A stretch of 64,000 nucleotides of DNA, from NCBI GenBank assembly GCA_037043015.1, contig CM073323.1:26006758-26070757 (forward strand), in the 5' to 3' direction. The notes below the pieces were generated by a model that was not told the origin of the DNA, searched no databases, and worked only from the letters and a program-made list of their open reading frames with translations. The translations under genes and the position numbers were made by a program. This stretch comes from Bryum argenteum. Taxonomy: Eukaryota > Streptophyta > Bryopsida > Bryales > Bryaceae. Below are positions 44,054 to 57,350 of the stretch, piece after piece; position 1 is the stretch's first letter, and the number at the start of each line of letters is the position of its first letter.

Positions 44054-47000
44054 GTGAGGAAAAATCAACGTACCATTCGTGTGCATGTAACTACTTATGC
44101 TCGAGGTTTAGCTATTGAATCACGTCAGTACGTATGTTTTTTATTATAACTTAATACGAGTATGATTGGTATTTTTATGATTTAAGAAACTTATGCTTAT
44201 TCCATACCTCAGGTATCTTAATTCTTACAAAAAATACTTTAATTTATTCATGCAATTATCAACATCTTCTAAAAAATGATGTTGATAATTGCATGAATTA
44301 AAAAAAATAAAATGTAGAAGCAAACCTTAGTACAAAAGTTCGACAATAGATCTACTCATCATGGGTAGTTTTGAAGAAAATATCATTTGTAGAGTTATTT
44401 TTTAGGGTATATAATATTGAGAAACTATAAATATGTCATTGTCCATAGTTGGCATCATCTTTCAAGTTAAATTGAGTCTATACTAAAAAAGAGTATCAAA
44501 ATAGGTTTTGGAGTTTAAACCCTAGTTTGAGTTTATAATGTGAAGAAAAATAAATATGTGGAATGACATAATTAACATGCCTATTCAACTTCTCCTCGGT
44601 GTTTAACATAGAATTATTAGTATTTTAGTATTTTGATCTTCATTGATTCTCAAAATACGCTATCTTGTGGAAATTTAAAAACTAGCTATGTATCATGAAT
44701 TATTTAGGGTCCAATTTAAGTAACAACTTATCGATCACTTCTATAATTATGGAAAAAGAATACCTTATGTTTACTTCAAAACCTTTAACTTACCACTAGT
44801 TTAGAGGTTACACACAACAAACAATGATATTTCAACGTTATATTAAAGTCATGTACTTTCTAATTCGAAAGACATATTCGCAGATTTTGTACAAACGAAA
44901 TAGTGACAAGGAGATATACCCTATATAGTTTTATACCAAGAAGTCTTATTAGACAATTTCGTCGCCCGGCAAATTTTTATTTTTTAATCATATCAGCACT
45001 TCAAGCTAGAAAAGAAATATCAACAACAAGATGGGAGACAACAATCTTACCTCTTCTATTTGTTTTTCTTCTAAATGCGTTCAAAGAAGCATATGATGAA
45101 TTTCGACGCAAAGCTTCTGACGCAAAGGTAAAATTGAAATTGTATATAATCGTACACATATTTATTTCTATAATTTATGACTATTTTGATGTTGAAGAAA
45201 AGTTTATTGCAACAAATAAATAAAACTTATTTTGGTTTTGGAGCGCCTTTTGTAGGTTAATAAGAGACAAGTTGAAATCTTGAAAAATGATGAATTTGTT
45301 AGTGATGATTGGAGTACAGTTGTTGTTGGTGATATTTTGAAAATAAATGCAAACGAAGAGTTTCCCGCTGATCTAGTTTTCCTATCCTCATCAGATCCTC
45401 AAGGTAAATGAGTATATATACATATATATGTACTCATATTTGAAAGAACATGCAACACTTATTTTATATGCATGTCTTTTAGAAGTAAATACTGGAATTC
45501 ACATGTGTGTTTGTTGTATTTGTGTAGGTTTGGCTTATATAGAAACCGCAAACTTAGATGGTGAATCAAGCTTAAAAATACGCCACTCTTTCTATAAGTT
45601 GTCAAAATTGATTTTTGAAGGAGGGAACTTATCATTGTCTATTTTTGCGGGTATGGTGATAAAATGTGAAAAACCAAATAACCGTATGTTTCAGTTTGAA
45701 GGATCTATAAGTTTACAAGGTGAAGGAAGATTGGAGATAGATGAAACGCAAATTTTATTAAGAGGGGCAACCCTACGACACACTGAGTGGATCCTTGGAG
45801 CTGTTGTTTTTACCGGCATGGATACTAAACTCATGCGTAATATGATATCCGGTTCTCACAAGGTACTCTATAAAAGTTTGTCCACTAAAAGAAAAAACCT
45901 ACTTGGCAGATCCAACTATATCACCCATTATAATATATAATACAAGTGTTAGTTCGAATGCAGAATATACTCATTAGTCTAGACTTAAAAGCGCTAGTTT
46001 TTTTCCAATGGTCATTTCTATGGTAGTAAGAATGAGTGATTATTAGACTTTATTATTAGTTCTCAAATTTGAAACCAAAAGGCATAGAAATCATAATATT
46101 TCAATGTGTAGTAGAAAAGTCATTTACTTCATATATTACTACTATTTTGTAGTTTCCAAGAGTCCACAGCTAATTCATATCATCAACACACACAAGTTTT
46201 TGAAATCAAAGTTTAGGATGAAGCCTAGAAAAAAGAGAGAGTTTGGAAGAACTAAGCAACTCCGTCTATATTTTATCTTCGGTTTTCTTAAAATTATAGC
46301 ATTTAAAATTTGTATCTCTTCTTGCCTTCAAACTATTATAATGGTATTTGTATACATTTCAATTAGTTCATATTACTATTTCAAAGAGGATGAGTTATGA
46401 CACTAAATATGCTTCTAATTGATGTAGGTTTCGTCTTTGGAAAAGAATAGCAATTTTTTTGTAGCAGTAATGATGATCATTCTTTTCATCTTATGCTTGG
46501 GTTTGGCCTTAGCCACCGACATTTTAATAGTTGAACAAACAAGTAAATGGCCCTATTATCTCCCACTTCAAAGTGATTGGCCAGAGCCAAAGGCTTCACT
46601 ATCTTTGATACTTGTTCAAATGCTAAGGTTGACAACTTTCTTCTTACATCTAGTATATAAAAGTTTGTATGTCGAATTTATATGAATTCAACAAATATTA
46701 GTTTAATAATTGTCTCTAATTTTCTATAACACATATTGCTGTAAAATTGTGTACATTTTAGTCCATAGCTATCCAATTTACTCAAAGAAGTTCTCAAAGT
46801 GACATTTTCTTAAACTTGAATTGTAGGTTTATATTGTTAATGAATGAGTTCATACCAATTTCAATGTATGTAACTCTTGAGATAGTAAAGGTTGTGCAAT
46901 GCCTCTATGTCAATTGGGACATTGAGATGTTTCATCACGACACAAATGAACCAAGTCGTGCTCGTGCTTCTGGTTTAACTGAAGAGTTGGGTCAAGTAGA

Positions 47001-50000
47001 ATATATCTTGTCTGATAAAACTGGAACGTTAACACAAAATTTGATGGCGTTCATAAAATGTTCGGTTGGAGGTGAGGTATATGGAAAATCTTCGGCAGAA
47101 TCATCAATTACAACAACAACTTCTAAGGAGACATCTAGGTCTGTGCACAATGTGGCACATGATCCAGTCCTTATTGATATTCTTAATACTCCATCAAATC
47201 CTAAATCTGAAACATGTCGCGCATTTTTTACACACATTGCATTATGCCACACAGTTATTCCAAATTATGTTTATGATGACGAAATAGAAGAAGTTTGTTA
47301 TCAATCTACTTCTCCTGATGAATCCGCACTTGTCCAAGTAATGATTTTTATTTATTTATTTAATTTTATCATAGACTTGTATATATCATTAGATGTACTT
47401 CTAACCAACAAACAACGAACCATGTAGTGTACGAAAAAAGGCTCTACATGGGGTAATTAGCTAGTTTGAAAACCGGTACACAGACTTGAGATGATCCTTT
47501 TCAAACTTTATGATATTTTGTCTTTTCAAACTTTATGATATTTTGTCGGTTCTTCGTTTCAACAATATGACTGATAGCGAGATACTTATTCAATAAAGAA
47601 ATGGATAATGAAATTTTGGGGTATATTAAATATTTAATATATACTTATCTATGGAACAACGTACACATAAATACTAATCTTTTGGTACTTTGGAGATTAG
47701 AGGAATACTTAAGATTCATGTTAGTCGGTTTTTGTTGGTATAGTATCTTGACATAAACCATTTTCAGGGAGCTTCAGAATGTGGGTTTCATCTAAAGACA
47801 CGAACACCAGAACAACTTGTTGTTTTCATTGAGGTTTGTGCTTAAGTTTTGAAAACAATTAAGTTGTATGTATTTGTAAAAAAAAAGAAAAATATCAATA
47901 AACTAAGATAACAAATATAACTATAATTTAGGAATAACTATAATTCATAATTTAGGGAGAAAAATCACAATCTTATATTTAGAATTTGTATCTTGTAGGG
48001 TCAAGGTTTAGAACAATTTCGAATATTAGCCATGCTTGAGTTTACGCCAGAGAGGAAGAGAATGAGTATTATATGCCAAGAGCATAAAGGACGGTAATAT
48101 TATTTCCTAAAAAAATTAGTGATTCTCGACCTACTTTATGGGCCTTATAAAAGGCCATGTCGGACTTGAAAAATGTGGAAGTCACGTGATGTTTATCTTT
48201 AAGGTTTCTCATTTCATTAGACTTAAGAAGTCTTACTTTATCAAAGATGTGCTCTTTATTATGATCTAGAGGTCCAAACAATATGTATTGAAGTGAGCCT
48301 CTAAATCTGACGTTAGGGCATGCAAACAGGCATTGAGTTCTGTAATTGGGATGTTTAAGTCTTCATGATGAACTTGACTTTAGTAACTCTTCTTCAATGA
48401 AACTTAAAGTATGAATCTTAAATTACGTAGGATAAAATTGTATTGTAAAGGAGCTGACGCAGTGATTTTCAAAAGACTTGCAAAGTCACAAGACGCACTT
48501 GCTGAAATAAGTCAACAACACCTTGAAGAGTTTGCAAAATGTGGATTCCGGACTTTGTGCATGGCTGAGCGTGAGGTACACTAACTTTTTTAGAGAATTT
48601 CATTGCAAAAAATAAATGAATTGATATTTTACATTCTTACTTTGATATCTAGTGGAGGAACTAAAAATTTGATGCACTATGAAATTAGTTAAGTCAAGAA
48701 GAATTTCGGAGTTGGGCAGTTCATTTTCATCAAGCAAGTTTAGCATTGGATGACCGAGATCAAAAATTAGCTGCGGTAGCTGAGACCATTGAAAGAGATA
48801 TGGTGAAATTTTTTGAAGCTAAAATTTGTTTTTTCTATATGTTTAATGGTGTTTATTTATAATATTAAAGATTGTGTCACATTTCACTAAATTTGAACAA
48901 GTCTAAACATTATTTATCGAAGAGGTTTTTCAACCTATTGTACTTTTGTGCATATCTATGAACTTGGTTAGTTTATAAGATTCACAGATCGGTGTTATTG
49001 TATCTAATAAGGAGATTCCTTAATAATTCACGATCCACTAGTAGATCTCTTTAAAATTTTGTTCTACACTCTCAACATCTATAATTTGTTAACCCTTTAA
49101 TGCCGAGGATATTGCAAAGTAATGTTGTATTGATCCTGTTTGGGTGTGTTTGGTGCTGATTGGTTAACATGTCATGTTTGTTATGCACTAATATTCATCA
49201 TTTTTGAAGACAACTTTATATTTGTGTTGCACAAGTAACCATCAATTAGAGTTAAATTTTTTTTTCTTTAAAAAGAAAAGAAAAGAAAAGAAGTGGTGAT
49301 TCTTAACTAAAGAATATAAATTATATTTTCTACTTACTTAAACTAAATTGCGTCCATGATTTCCAAAATATAGGTGAAGATATGACCATTATTTCATCAC
49401 ACAAAACTTGATTAAAATAAAGAATATTGCTTAAATTTTTACATAAGATCTAATGCATCAAACATTCTATTGCTATGAACATATATAGTCTTTTGATATT
49501 AAAAGTTTTTATATTTATTTTGATAGTAGGTCTTACTTGGAGTATCAGCAGTAGAAGATAAATTACAAGAAGGTGTTCCAGAAACTGTGACACTACTTGG
49601 TGCTGCCGGAATAAAGTTGTGGGTATGTAGTTATAAGATTTTGTTATCAAATTTCACAAGGATAAAATATTGCGGGCTCAGGGTTGTTAGCAACAAGCAT
49701 AGATCAAGGAAATTTACTAATACCACGTGAGCGAGAAGGTCTCTTCTGTTATATAATAAATCCATCTTTTATTAGAACCAAAAAGAGTGTTCACAAATTT
49801 CAGATTTCATTATGCCATGTATGTTTCTTGCACTTTTTGAAAGAAAGGTTACAATAAAAGTTTTATTTTTTGAATTTCTAGCTTTTAAGTTTGAACCAAG
49901 CATCAAGATGTGAAGTAGTGTATCCAAAAGAAACTACGTTAACTCTATGCCAAAAGTTGGATTTCAGAAATTTTTGCAAGGTATGATTAGGGTTGTATTA

Positions 50001-53000
50001 ATGTACGAGGTCACTTTTTGATGCGCCTATCTAGAGTCGTTAGTTGGATTCTTTTTTGCACACTAGATGTAAAACCAACACTTGTACATTGACTTTCTAG
50101 AGCCAAATCTTAATCAAATAAATAAAGAGCTCCAACAAATAAAAAATTCTTTAATTGATATTTAAAACAATTATTACATGCCTTTTTATATGATTGGGAA
50201 ATTGCTTAATGATCTATCTTGGATAAGTAAAATACCTTGTTAGTTTTATGTGAATCATAATTAAGTATATGTGTAATACAATTTGAAAGTCGAAAGTTAT
50301 ATATTTCAACAGGTTTTAACCGGAGATAAGCTTGAAACAGCTGTTTCAATTGGACTATCATGTAATCTATTGGCAGAATCAATGCATTTGTTCCTATTAT
50401 CTGAGTCCATAGCTTCTACGGTGCCTATGGCATTAAGAAGTATGGTCAAAGAAGCACGAAGCCTTTACAAAACATCACTTGTAGATGGTATATTACAAAA
50501 TTGTAAGAAGTTGTTGTTTTTTACAATTCTTCCAAATAAGACTTTTTTATTTAAATTCACTGAAGTAGAGAAGTACCTGATTAATTTAAAAGTAGACATG
50601 GCATACATATCACTAATATGACTTTTGAGATATTTCAGCATATTGATGATATAAGCATGTGATGATATTATAGGAGCGGAATCATCTAGCATGGCTACTG
50701 TAATAGAGGGTGCCTCCGTTGGCATTGCTTTAGAAGAATCAAACCGCTTGATATTTTTGGAACTATGTAAATATTGTCGAGCAGTTGTTTGTTGTCGTGT
50801 TTCACCTCTTCAAAAAGCTCAGGTGTTTTATCTTAATGATTGAAAATTCAATACTACTTAAGAAGCTATACTTGTTGTAATTTGAAGTTTGATAGTCAGA
50901 ATATTGTAAGATGATGATTTGAAGGTATGTTGTAGGTTACTAAATTGGTAAAAGAAGAAGGGAAAGTTGTAACGCTCGCTATAGGAGATGGAGCCAATGA
51001 TGTAGGAATGATAAAGGCGGCACAAATAGGTGTTGGTATTAGTGGGCGAGAAGGGCGTGCAGCGGAAATGGCTAGTGATTATGCCATTGGTCAATTCCGT
51101 TTTCTTGAACGACTTCTTCTTGTTCATGGCCGGTGGTAAGACTCTTGGGAATCTAAGAAAAAATTGGATAAATATAAATCTACGAAAAATCTAATTCTTT
51201 AAAAATTATGGTGTGTGGTTATAGAATACAATAAAGATATAGAAAATATGTACACAAGTTGTTGTTGTAAATCTCCAATTTTGAATATGTTGGCAAATAG
51301 AATGCAGCATCCAATGTATAATGTCTCAACGATCAATATAAGCTATGATTGATAATTGATTATCAATTTTTTTTAAAAAATTAAATAAAATAAATTGCAT
51401 TTCATTCATATACAATACTAGTAACGATAAGTAACATATAAAATATTGTGATACATGAGATTGAACTTTAAGCAAAAAACATCTCAAATTATCAAATAAA
51501 TTCTTAATACGAAAAAGAAAAATGGCAAAATATCTCATTGTATATTCCTACATACATATTTGTTCTGCACATACGTAGTATTAAGCCATTAACAAAATAC
51601 GTGGTCATTGCCCAGGTCGTATAAAAGAAATAGAAATCTTGTGATGTATTCTATTTACAAAAACATAGTGTTCTCTTTGACTCACTTCTTCTTTTCCTTC
51701 ATTTCACAATTTTCTGCACAAACTATTTACATTAATATTTTTGTCATCACATACAATTATGTGTGGACATTGTGGCCAACTCTATGGTGCGCAATTCTTG
51801 ACATTGATGTAAGTGCTCGTACTTCCAAAAACAATCCTCAACTTTATGCCGAAACTCAATTGAACAAGGGTCCATGTTTCATTAAACATATGATTCAATG
51901 GATTATTATGGGTGTTTGGCATTCTATTATTGCCTTCGGTTTCCCATGTATGGCTCTTTCATCCATAAGGTGAATTATCTTAGAAAAGTTTGTTAAATTG
52001 TACTAATATATGTAATGATATCACTTTCTTTTGAATATCAAGGATTAAGAGCAATATGTTTATGTACATACAATTATGTTTTGTATCATGATATGTATAC
52101 TAAAGTCTTTTTTCTTGTTGTTGCAGTAATAATGGTCAAACAGCTGGAATATGGACATTAGGTTTGGCAATTTATGTAACCACATTGCTTATTGTTACAA
52201 TTAAATTAGCAATCCAGATTCCACGTTATACATTATACCACATTATTAGTATATGTTTTCCCCCTCTCATTTTAGTTGGAGTCTTATATATCACTTCAAT
52301 TTCATTTGAATGGAATATAAATTGGATCTATGCTAAAACCGAAGCGACATTTCTTTTTTCTTCTCCAAGTTTATGGTTGTTTATAGCACTAGGGCCTATT
52401 GCTGCTTGTTTACCAGATACTACTATTTACATATTTTCAAAAAGAAAGTCACCACAAGATTTTCAAATAATGCAAGAAATAGAACATGGTTGGCAAGACA
52501 ATGTATATACAAAGCACCATCAAAAATTTGTTGATCAAGTGATCGAAGAGGATGGAATAAATGATTTCACCAAGGGAAATTTATCAAATGATGCAATAAT
52601 CATAGAAACAAGTGAAGAAAGTGGTAGCATAGAGAGTATAAAAAACACATCAGTGAAATCCGAATCTTTCTTGATCAAACAAGATTTGAAGGAGAATACT
52701 AATAAGAAAGATAATGATAGTTTGCAAGACATGTTGACAAGTGAAAATGAAAACATTTCAAAGGGTGAATATATTAAATCTCCATATAGAAGCAGCCGTG
52801 TGAAATTCAATTGTAAGTTCGCCTAATTATTTTGTTTCATCTTATACAACAATTACTTGATATTTCATCAAACCATTAATTACTTTTGAACCATAAAAAT
52901 AAAATTTGATTACTATTTGAATAAAATATTGTATTTATTACTTATAAGAGTGATAGATAAGAAAAAACTATGCAAATGTATATTATCTCAATTAAATATA

Positions 53001-54781
53001 AGTGAAAAAATATTACAGTGCCCGAAGCTCTTCGGAAAAGCTTCAACAAAAGCTTCCATAAGGGAAAAGATAAAAAGCCAATGACAACAAAAGAATCCGC
53101 TAAACCATTTGAAATAATAGAAGCATTGGGAATTAATGGCCCTGGAGTTAATTATGGTGATAAGTCAACTTCTCCGTGGAAAAATTTGGCAAAACAATGG
53201 TCTTTAACCACTGCACCCCAAAGAGAGGCACCCGTGCAAATCAAAACTCGTACAAATTTCCAACCAAAGACTGGAACAAGAAAAGTAAAGAAAAAAACAT
53301 TGAAAGCAAATCCTGCTATGTCAAGGCTTACAAGACTTGCATCTACAAGGTTTAATATATCTGACTCAGATTTATACGGTGAAGATGAAAATTATTCAGT
53401 GCAATCTTCAGAGAATGTTATGCCAAATGTTCCACAATCCCCTTATGATCAACCAATAGACAACAGTATAAATTATTTAGGATATTCAACGTTGAAGCCT
53501 CAAACTTCTAATTTAATAACCCCTTCACAAATATCACAACCTTCACTTGAGGGAAGATTGCACCCTCTTCAATCTAGTGCAATTGATCAATTTTCACCTT
53601 CAACACGTGCTCCTAATTATCAAAACAAAAATTTGAATGCTCTGATTGACCATCCAAAACAAGGTAGAGGCTCATCATTCTATGGGGACGATTATGATAT
53701 TGAAATTGATACCAACAATAGTACTCCAAAAAGACAAAACCAAAAACAAGATGTTGACCTCGAGAGGAGAGGTGTAAAAAAATCACCTCGTAATCAGGAT
53801 CGTTATGGTAATGAAGATTTGGACACTTACTATGAGATAAATTCAAAAGAAAATAGAGAAAATTTGAAGCCACCTAGATATCCATCGGAAAAGTTCCAAG
53901 ATATCACACCTACTATAAGCAAGGAAATTCTAAGTACAAATGATGCACATGAACAAACAGATCCAATAAACTCCACGGAAAAAAATCAACCTTTATATCG
54001 TCGTGTAAGTGCATCCGGTCATGTATCTTTGATCTTGCAACCTGATAGCTTGGATCTTCCTCCACATGAGTCACCATTTGCCGATTATACAAAACACGGA
54101 TTAAATAAAGGAACTCCAAAATCAAGCATAGTTGGAGATACATTACAATCTATTGAAAACAAAGACAAAAGTACTTCAATACATAATTCCGGCGATACCA
54201 TGTTGCTTCAAAATGAGTCACCTTCACGTTTGGACAACTTTGTAATTACACCGGATAATGCATTAGAGAAAATTGATTTACAACCAGACTTTTCAGAAGG
54301 AAATATAAATAACGCAGTTAACACTCCTATACATAACTCACCTTTTGCAAACTATTCAAAACATGGACTCAGAGAGCAATCATCATATAGTGATAATAGT
54401 TCTTCCTTTGTACCAAAGTCTCATGATATTGCATCAAATGACATATCCAATATAGAAGTTGGGCAACGTCTACCATTACCTATTATTCCTATAATTATAG
54501 ATTCTAGGAGGTCTCCTTGGGCATCTGAGACAGGGGATCCTAGCCATTCAATAACGTATTTAGATATTAGCTTCCCACTTTTACAGCCAACAAGTTTTGC
54601 ACCACCAATAACTATTGAACAACCTACTATTGATGCTCAAACTTTGGATACTAGTGAATCTAATATAACAAAAGAAAGTACTCAAAGAATATCACGTGTG
54701 AGTTTGTATTCTAACGTCGATGTTCCGACATATGAACCAGTATTAGAAGTTGTTCCTCGTAGGAGTAGTAAAAGTGAGTGA
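44054..54781 (+). CDS. P4-type phospholipid flippase ATPase with very long C-terminal tail (5' end incomplete)
   Basis: Integral membrane ATPase moving phospholipids across the bilayer. Exons: 44054-44127, 44884-45127, 45256-45403, 45528-45862, 46428-46627, 46827-47337, 47768-47833, 47999-48093, 48431-48575, 48689-48802, 49530-49622, 50313-50487, 50674-50822, 50936-51135, 51616-51969, 52127-52812, 53019-54781. They give about 1783 residues, all junctions in phase. Motifs in order: [27 protein letters not shown] (actuator), phosphorylation site [10 protein letters not shown] at about 396, [20 protein letters not shown] (nucleotide binding), [42 protein letters not shown] at about 800, and DVSAR. 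The last membrane helix ends near residue 1076. About 700 polar residues follow, against usually 50-200 in the family. Exon AT content is far above neighbouring genes. No start codon was found before exon 44054. Confidence 0.9.
44247..44297. repeat. perfect 20-bp hairpin in first P4-ATPase intron
   Basis: TTCATGCAATTATCAACATC is followed after 11 nt by its exact complement GATGTTGATAATTGCATGAA. AT-rich flanks extend the stem with a small bulge. Confidence 0.85.
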
Positions 54782-55946
54782 TAATTATGTACTTGTCAAT
54801 TTAGTTCACGGCTTGATTATGATTACGGTAATACAAGTTGAAGTGTGCATATTTCTCTGTTAGATTATATACTTGTTAATATGTTTCGATTTCACATGAT
54901 ATGATAGTTTATATAGAGAATTTTAAATGGGATAATTGCTATGTAAGACTTATTTTTGTTCATTGAGGCAAGGATTACATAATGCAATGCAACTTATTAG
55001 GACCAATTGATGAGTATCTTATAAAAAAAAAAACAAAAAACTTTTGAGTTAATCTAATTTTTTCATTTAAGATTCAAGTTCATATAATTGATTTCTTCAA
55101 GGACATTGTTGAGTAAGCTTATATATATTGTAAGAGTCAACGTCCTATTTATTCAAAAAATGAATTCAATTTATTTGGTCTGAAATTCAAATTAGTTAAG
55201 AGTGGATTAATCCTTCACCTTACACAAATATTATGGAGTAGAGTTTAACTGGTGTAAGGCTATAAGTTTTTGGATATAAACTAGTAGAAGATTGCACAAA
55301 AAGTAATGTCCGTAGTAACTTGTCTTTAGTGACTTAGCATGTTTGATTGGGACTTTGTAAACTTCAAAATGAACTATAATATTTGTGACTTTTTTTTAGA
55401 CTTTTTGGTGCAATAAGCTATATTATAGGCTACTATATTAGCAAAAATTCAAGAAAAAGTGATAAATATAATAACTATTTTTGATGTTGTTAAAAGCACA
55501 ATTTATACATGCAGTCTTTTGTCACTAAATACTATCCTCTTTAGATGTAGGGTGAAAGATTTCAAAACTTGACGTAATTTTAGGTATGTACACTTAGGAT
55601 CTAATCATGATGTTCAAAGTTGGAGAAAAAGTTTTTTTCCCTTGTTGTAGAATGGGTAATTAAATCTTTGAGGGCAAAAGAAGCATGTTCGGAAGAAATT
55701 TTGATATAAGAATCTTCAAATTCTCGTTCCTAGGTGGGTTAGGAGCATGTCCACGCAATATTTACTCTCATACAACCTATAAAACCTAAAGAAATGTTTG
55801 ATTAATGCTTGATTATACACACGTAGGTATGCTGAAATTCTTCTATAAAGGCCGGTCTTTGACAATATAAATGGCTTGTGAAGAATTATTGAATCGAAAT
55901 TCCGAACACTCATACTATGCCCCAAAAGCATAATTACAAATACATA
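54782..55946. other. 3' flank of P4-ATPase gene, AT-rich
   Basis: No coding region or repeat was recognised; includes the presumed 3' UTR. Confidence 0.4.
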
Positions 55947-56117
55947 GAACAAAACCCAATAAAAGTAAAATCTCAAACAAAACCCAATAAAAGTAAAATC
56001 TCAAACAAAACCCAATAAAGGTAAAATCTCAAACAAAACCCAATAAAAGTAAAATCTCAAACAAAACCCAATAAAAGTAAAATCTCAAACAAAACCCAAT
56101 AAAAGTAAAATCTCAAA
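55947..56117. repeat. minisatellite, 27-bp unit, ~6 copies
   Basis: ACAAAACCCAATAAAAGTAA-AATCTCA is repeated almost without change; one copy reads AAAGGTAA. It has no alternating spacers, so it is not a CRISPR-type array. Confidence 0.95.
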
Positions 56118-56842
56118 ATTTGATGAATTTTTCGAAGTTTTTGTAATTTAATTGATCTTGGCACACTTTGACAATGATTGAGCTGGAGAAGTTTTGGGTA
56201 GATTTCAAATAGTGTTTTAAATGAGCATATATTGGAGTTTGGGTAGGTTCAGGGTAGATTTCCAATAGTGTTTTCAAACGTTGACTGTAAATATCTCCTA
56301 AAGTGTAAGAAGCAGAAAAGGACTTTCTAGAAAGGTATATAAAAACCCTATAAAAACCCTACAACCTGCAAAAGGTTTCTAGTACACGCGAGCTAACATC
56401 AGCAAAAGTGAGGTTAACAAAACCCTAATTAAGCACAATCCGGCCTTAGTCCACTTTAAGGGTTAAAGTATTTATATGGGCGCGGCAACGCCTTCGAGGC
56501 ATAAACTAGTTTACAAAGGCCTTCTAAAATCTCCATGTCTTTCCTACTAATTAACTTCTCATCTGGAATGTGCCATAAGAATTTAATATTAAACTAAAAT
56601 GAAGTGATTTACACATGTGATGCAATATGGCACTTCACATGTAGTGCAAAATGGCATATATCACAAGCTTATGACAAGTGGCTACATTACTGGAGGCCCC
56701 GGAATGGAACCCCATGACATTCTCCTATCGATACGTGGGTGGTTGAACGAGGTCGACGTTTCTTCGTCCGTCCGCTTCTCCGTCCACTCCTCTCGTTTGT
56801 CTCTCCTCTCTCCGTCCGTCGTCGTTCGTCGCCAACAGAAGG
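56118..56842. other. intergenic, upstream of the small ORF gene
   Basis: The AT-rich tract ends here. Telomere-like words AAAAACCCTATAAAAACCCT occur at 56340-56372, and more AAACCCTAA follows near 56420. From about 56690 the sequence turns CT/CG-rich (repeated CCGTCC/CGTCCG), typical of a plant 5' leader. Confidence 0.4.
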
Positions 56843-57327
56843 ATGCTTCAAGCCTCGCGGCAGAGTAGCATTGGAGGAGTGTCTTCCGCCATAGCCAGGG
56901 GTGGACCTCCGCAACTGAGGATCTCCACGCTCACGCACGCGCACACTCGCTTTGCGGTGAGTGAGCGTTTCCACAATCGATCGATCGCTTGCAGCTCACT
57001 CAGACCTTTTCTCTCGCTTTCCCCCCCGTTCTTTCGACACCAATATCTCATCCTCTGTCGCAGTATCGACTTCGCTCTGGTGCACAACCTCAATACCCTA
57101 CCACTTACTGCAGATCATTCGCAGCTTCTGCGTGGCCGCTCTCTGGAACCGGCAATTTCTCAGCAATTCACACAGATTCTTTGATTTACGGAAGATGTGA
57201 GCTTACGATCCGCGTAATTGCAGCAGATGGTGACATGAAGGCGATTGAAGCTAGGGCTTCGTTCATGGAGACGAGCGCCATTAGGGTTAGAGATGTGAGT
57301 AAGAAGGTTTTGGTGATACCGGAGTAG
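56843..57327 (+). CDS. small two-exon protein, possibly mitochondrial, just upstream of VAC14
   Basis: Exon 1 56843-56956 (38 codons) ends at a strong donor (GCG|GTGAGT), and exon 2 57064-57327 starts after TCGCAG, both in phase 0, giving 125 residues. The N-terminal ~70 residues are rich in Arg, Ser, Ala and Gln with almost no acidic residues (MLQASRQSSIGGVSSAIARG, later YCRSFAASAWPLSG), as in mitochondrial presequences. The mature part reads CELTIRVIAADGDMKAIEAR and ends VLVIPE. I do not recognise the family. The stop codon lies only 23 bp before the VAC14 start codon. It may be a separate gene, an upstream frame in the VAC14 leader, or a leader intron that happens to be coding-like. Confidence 0.5.
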
Positions 57328-57350
57328 CCAGGGTAGGGTACCGGGTAATC

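Noticed and set aside
55947-56117. Regular 27-bp repeats considered as a CRISPR array
   Set aside because: The units are directly adjacent with no unique spacers, and the context is eukaryotic.
56340-56430. AAACCCTA-rich words considered as interstitial telomere repeats
   Set aside because: Only a few irregular copies with interruptions; more likely promoter telo-box-like words.
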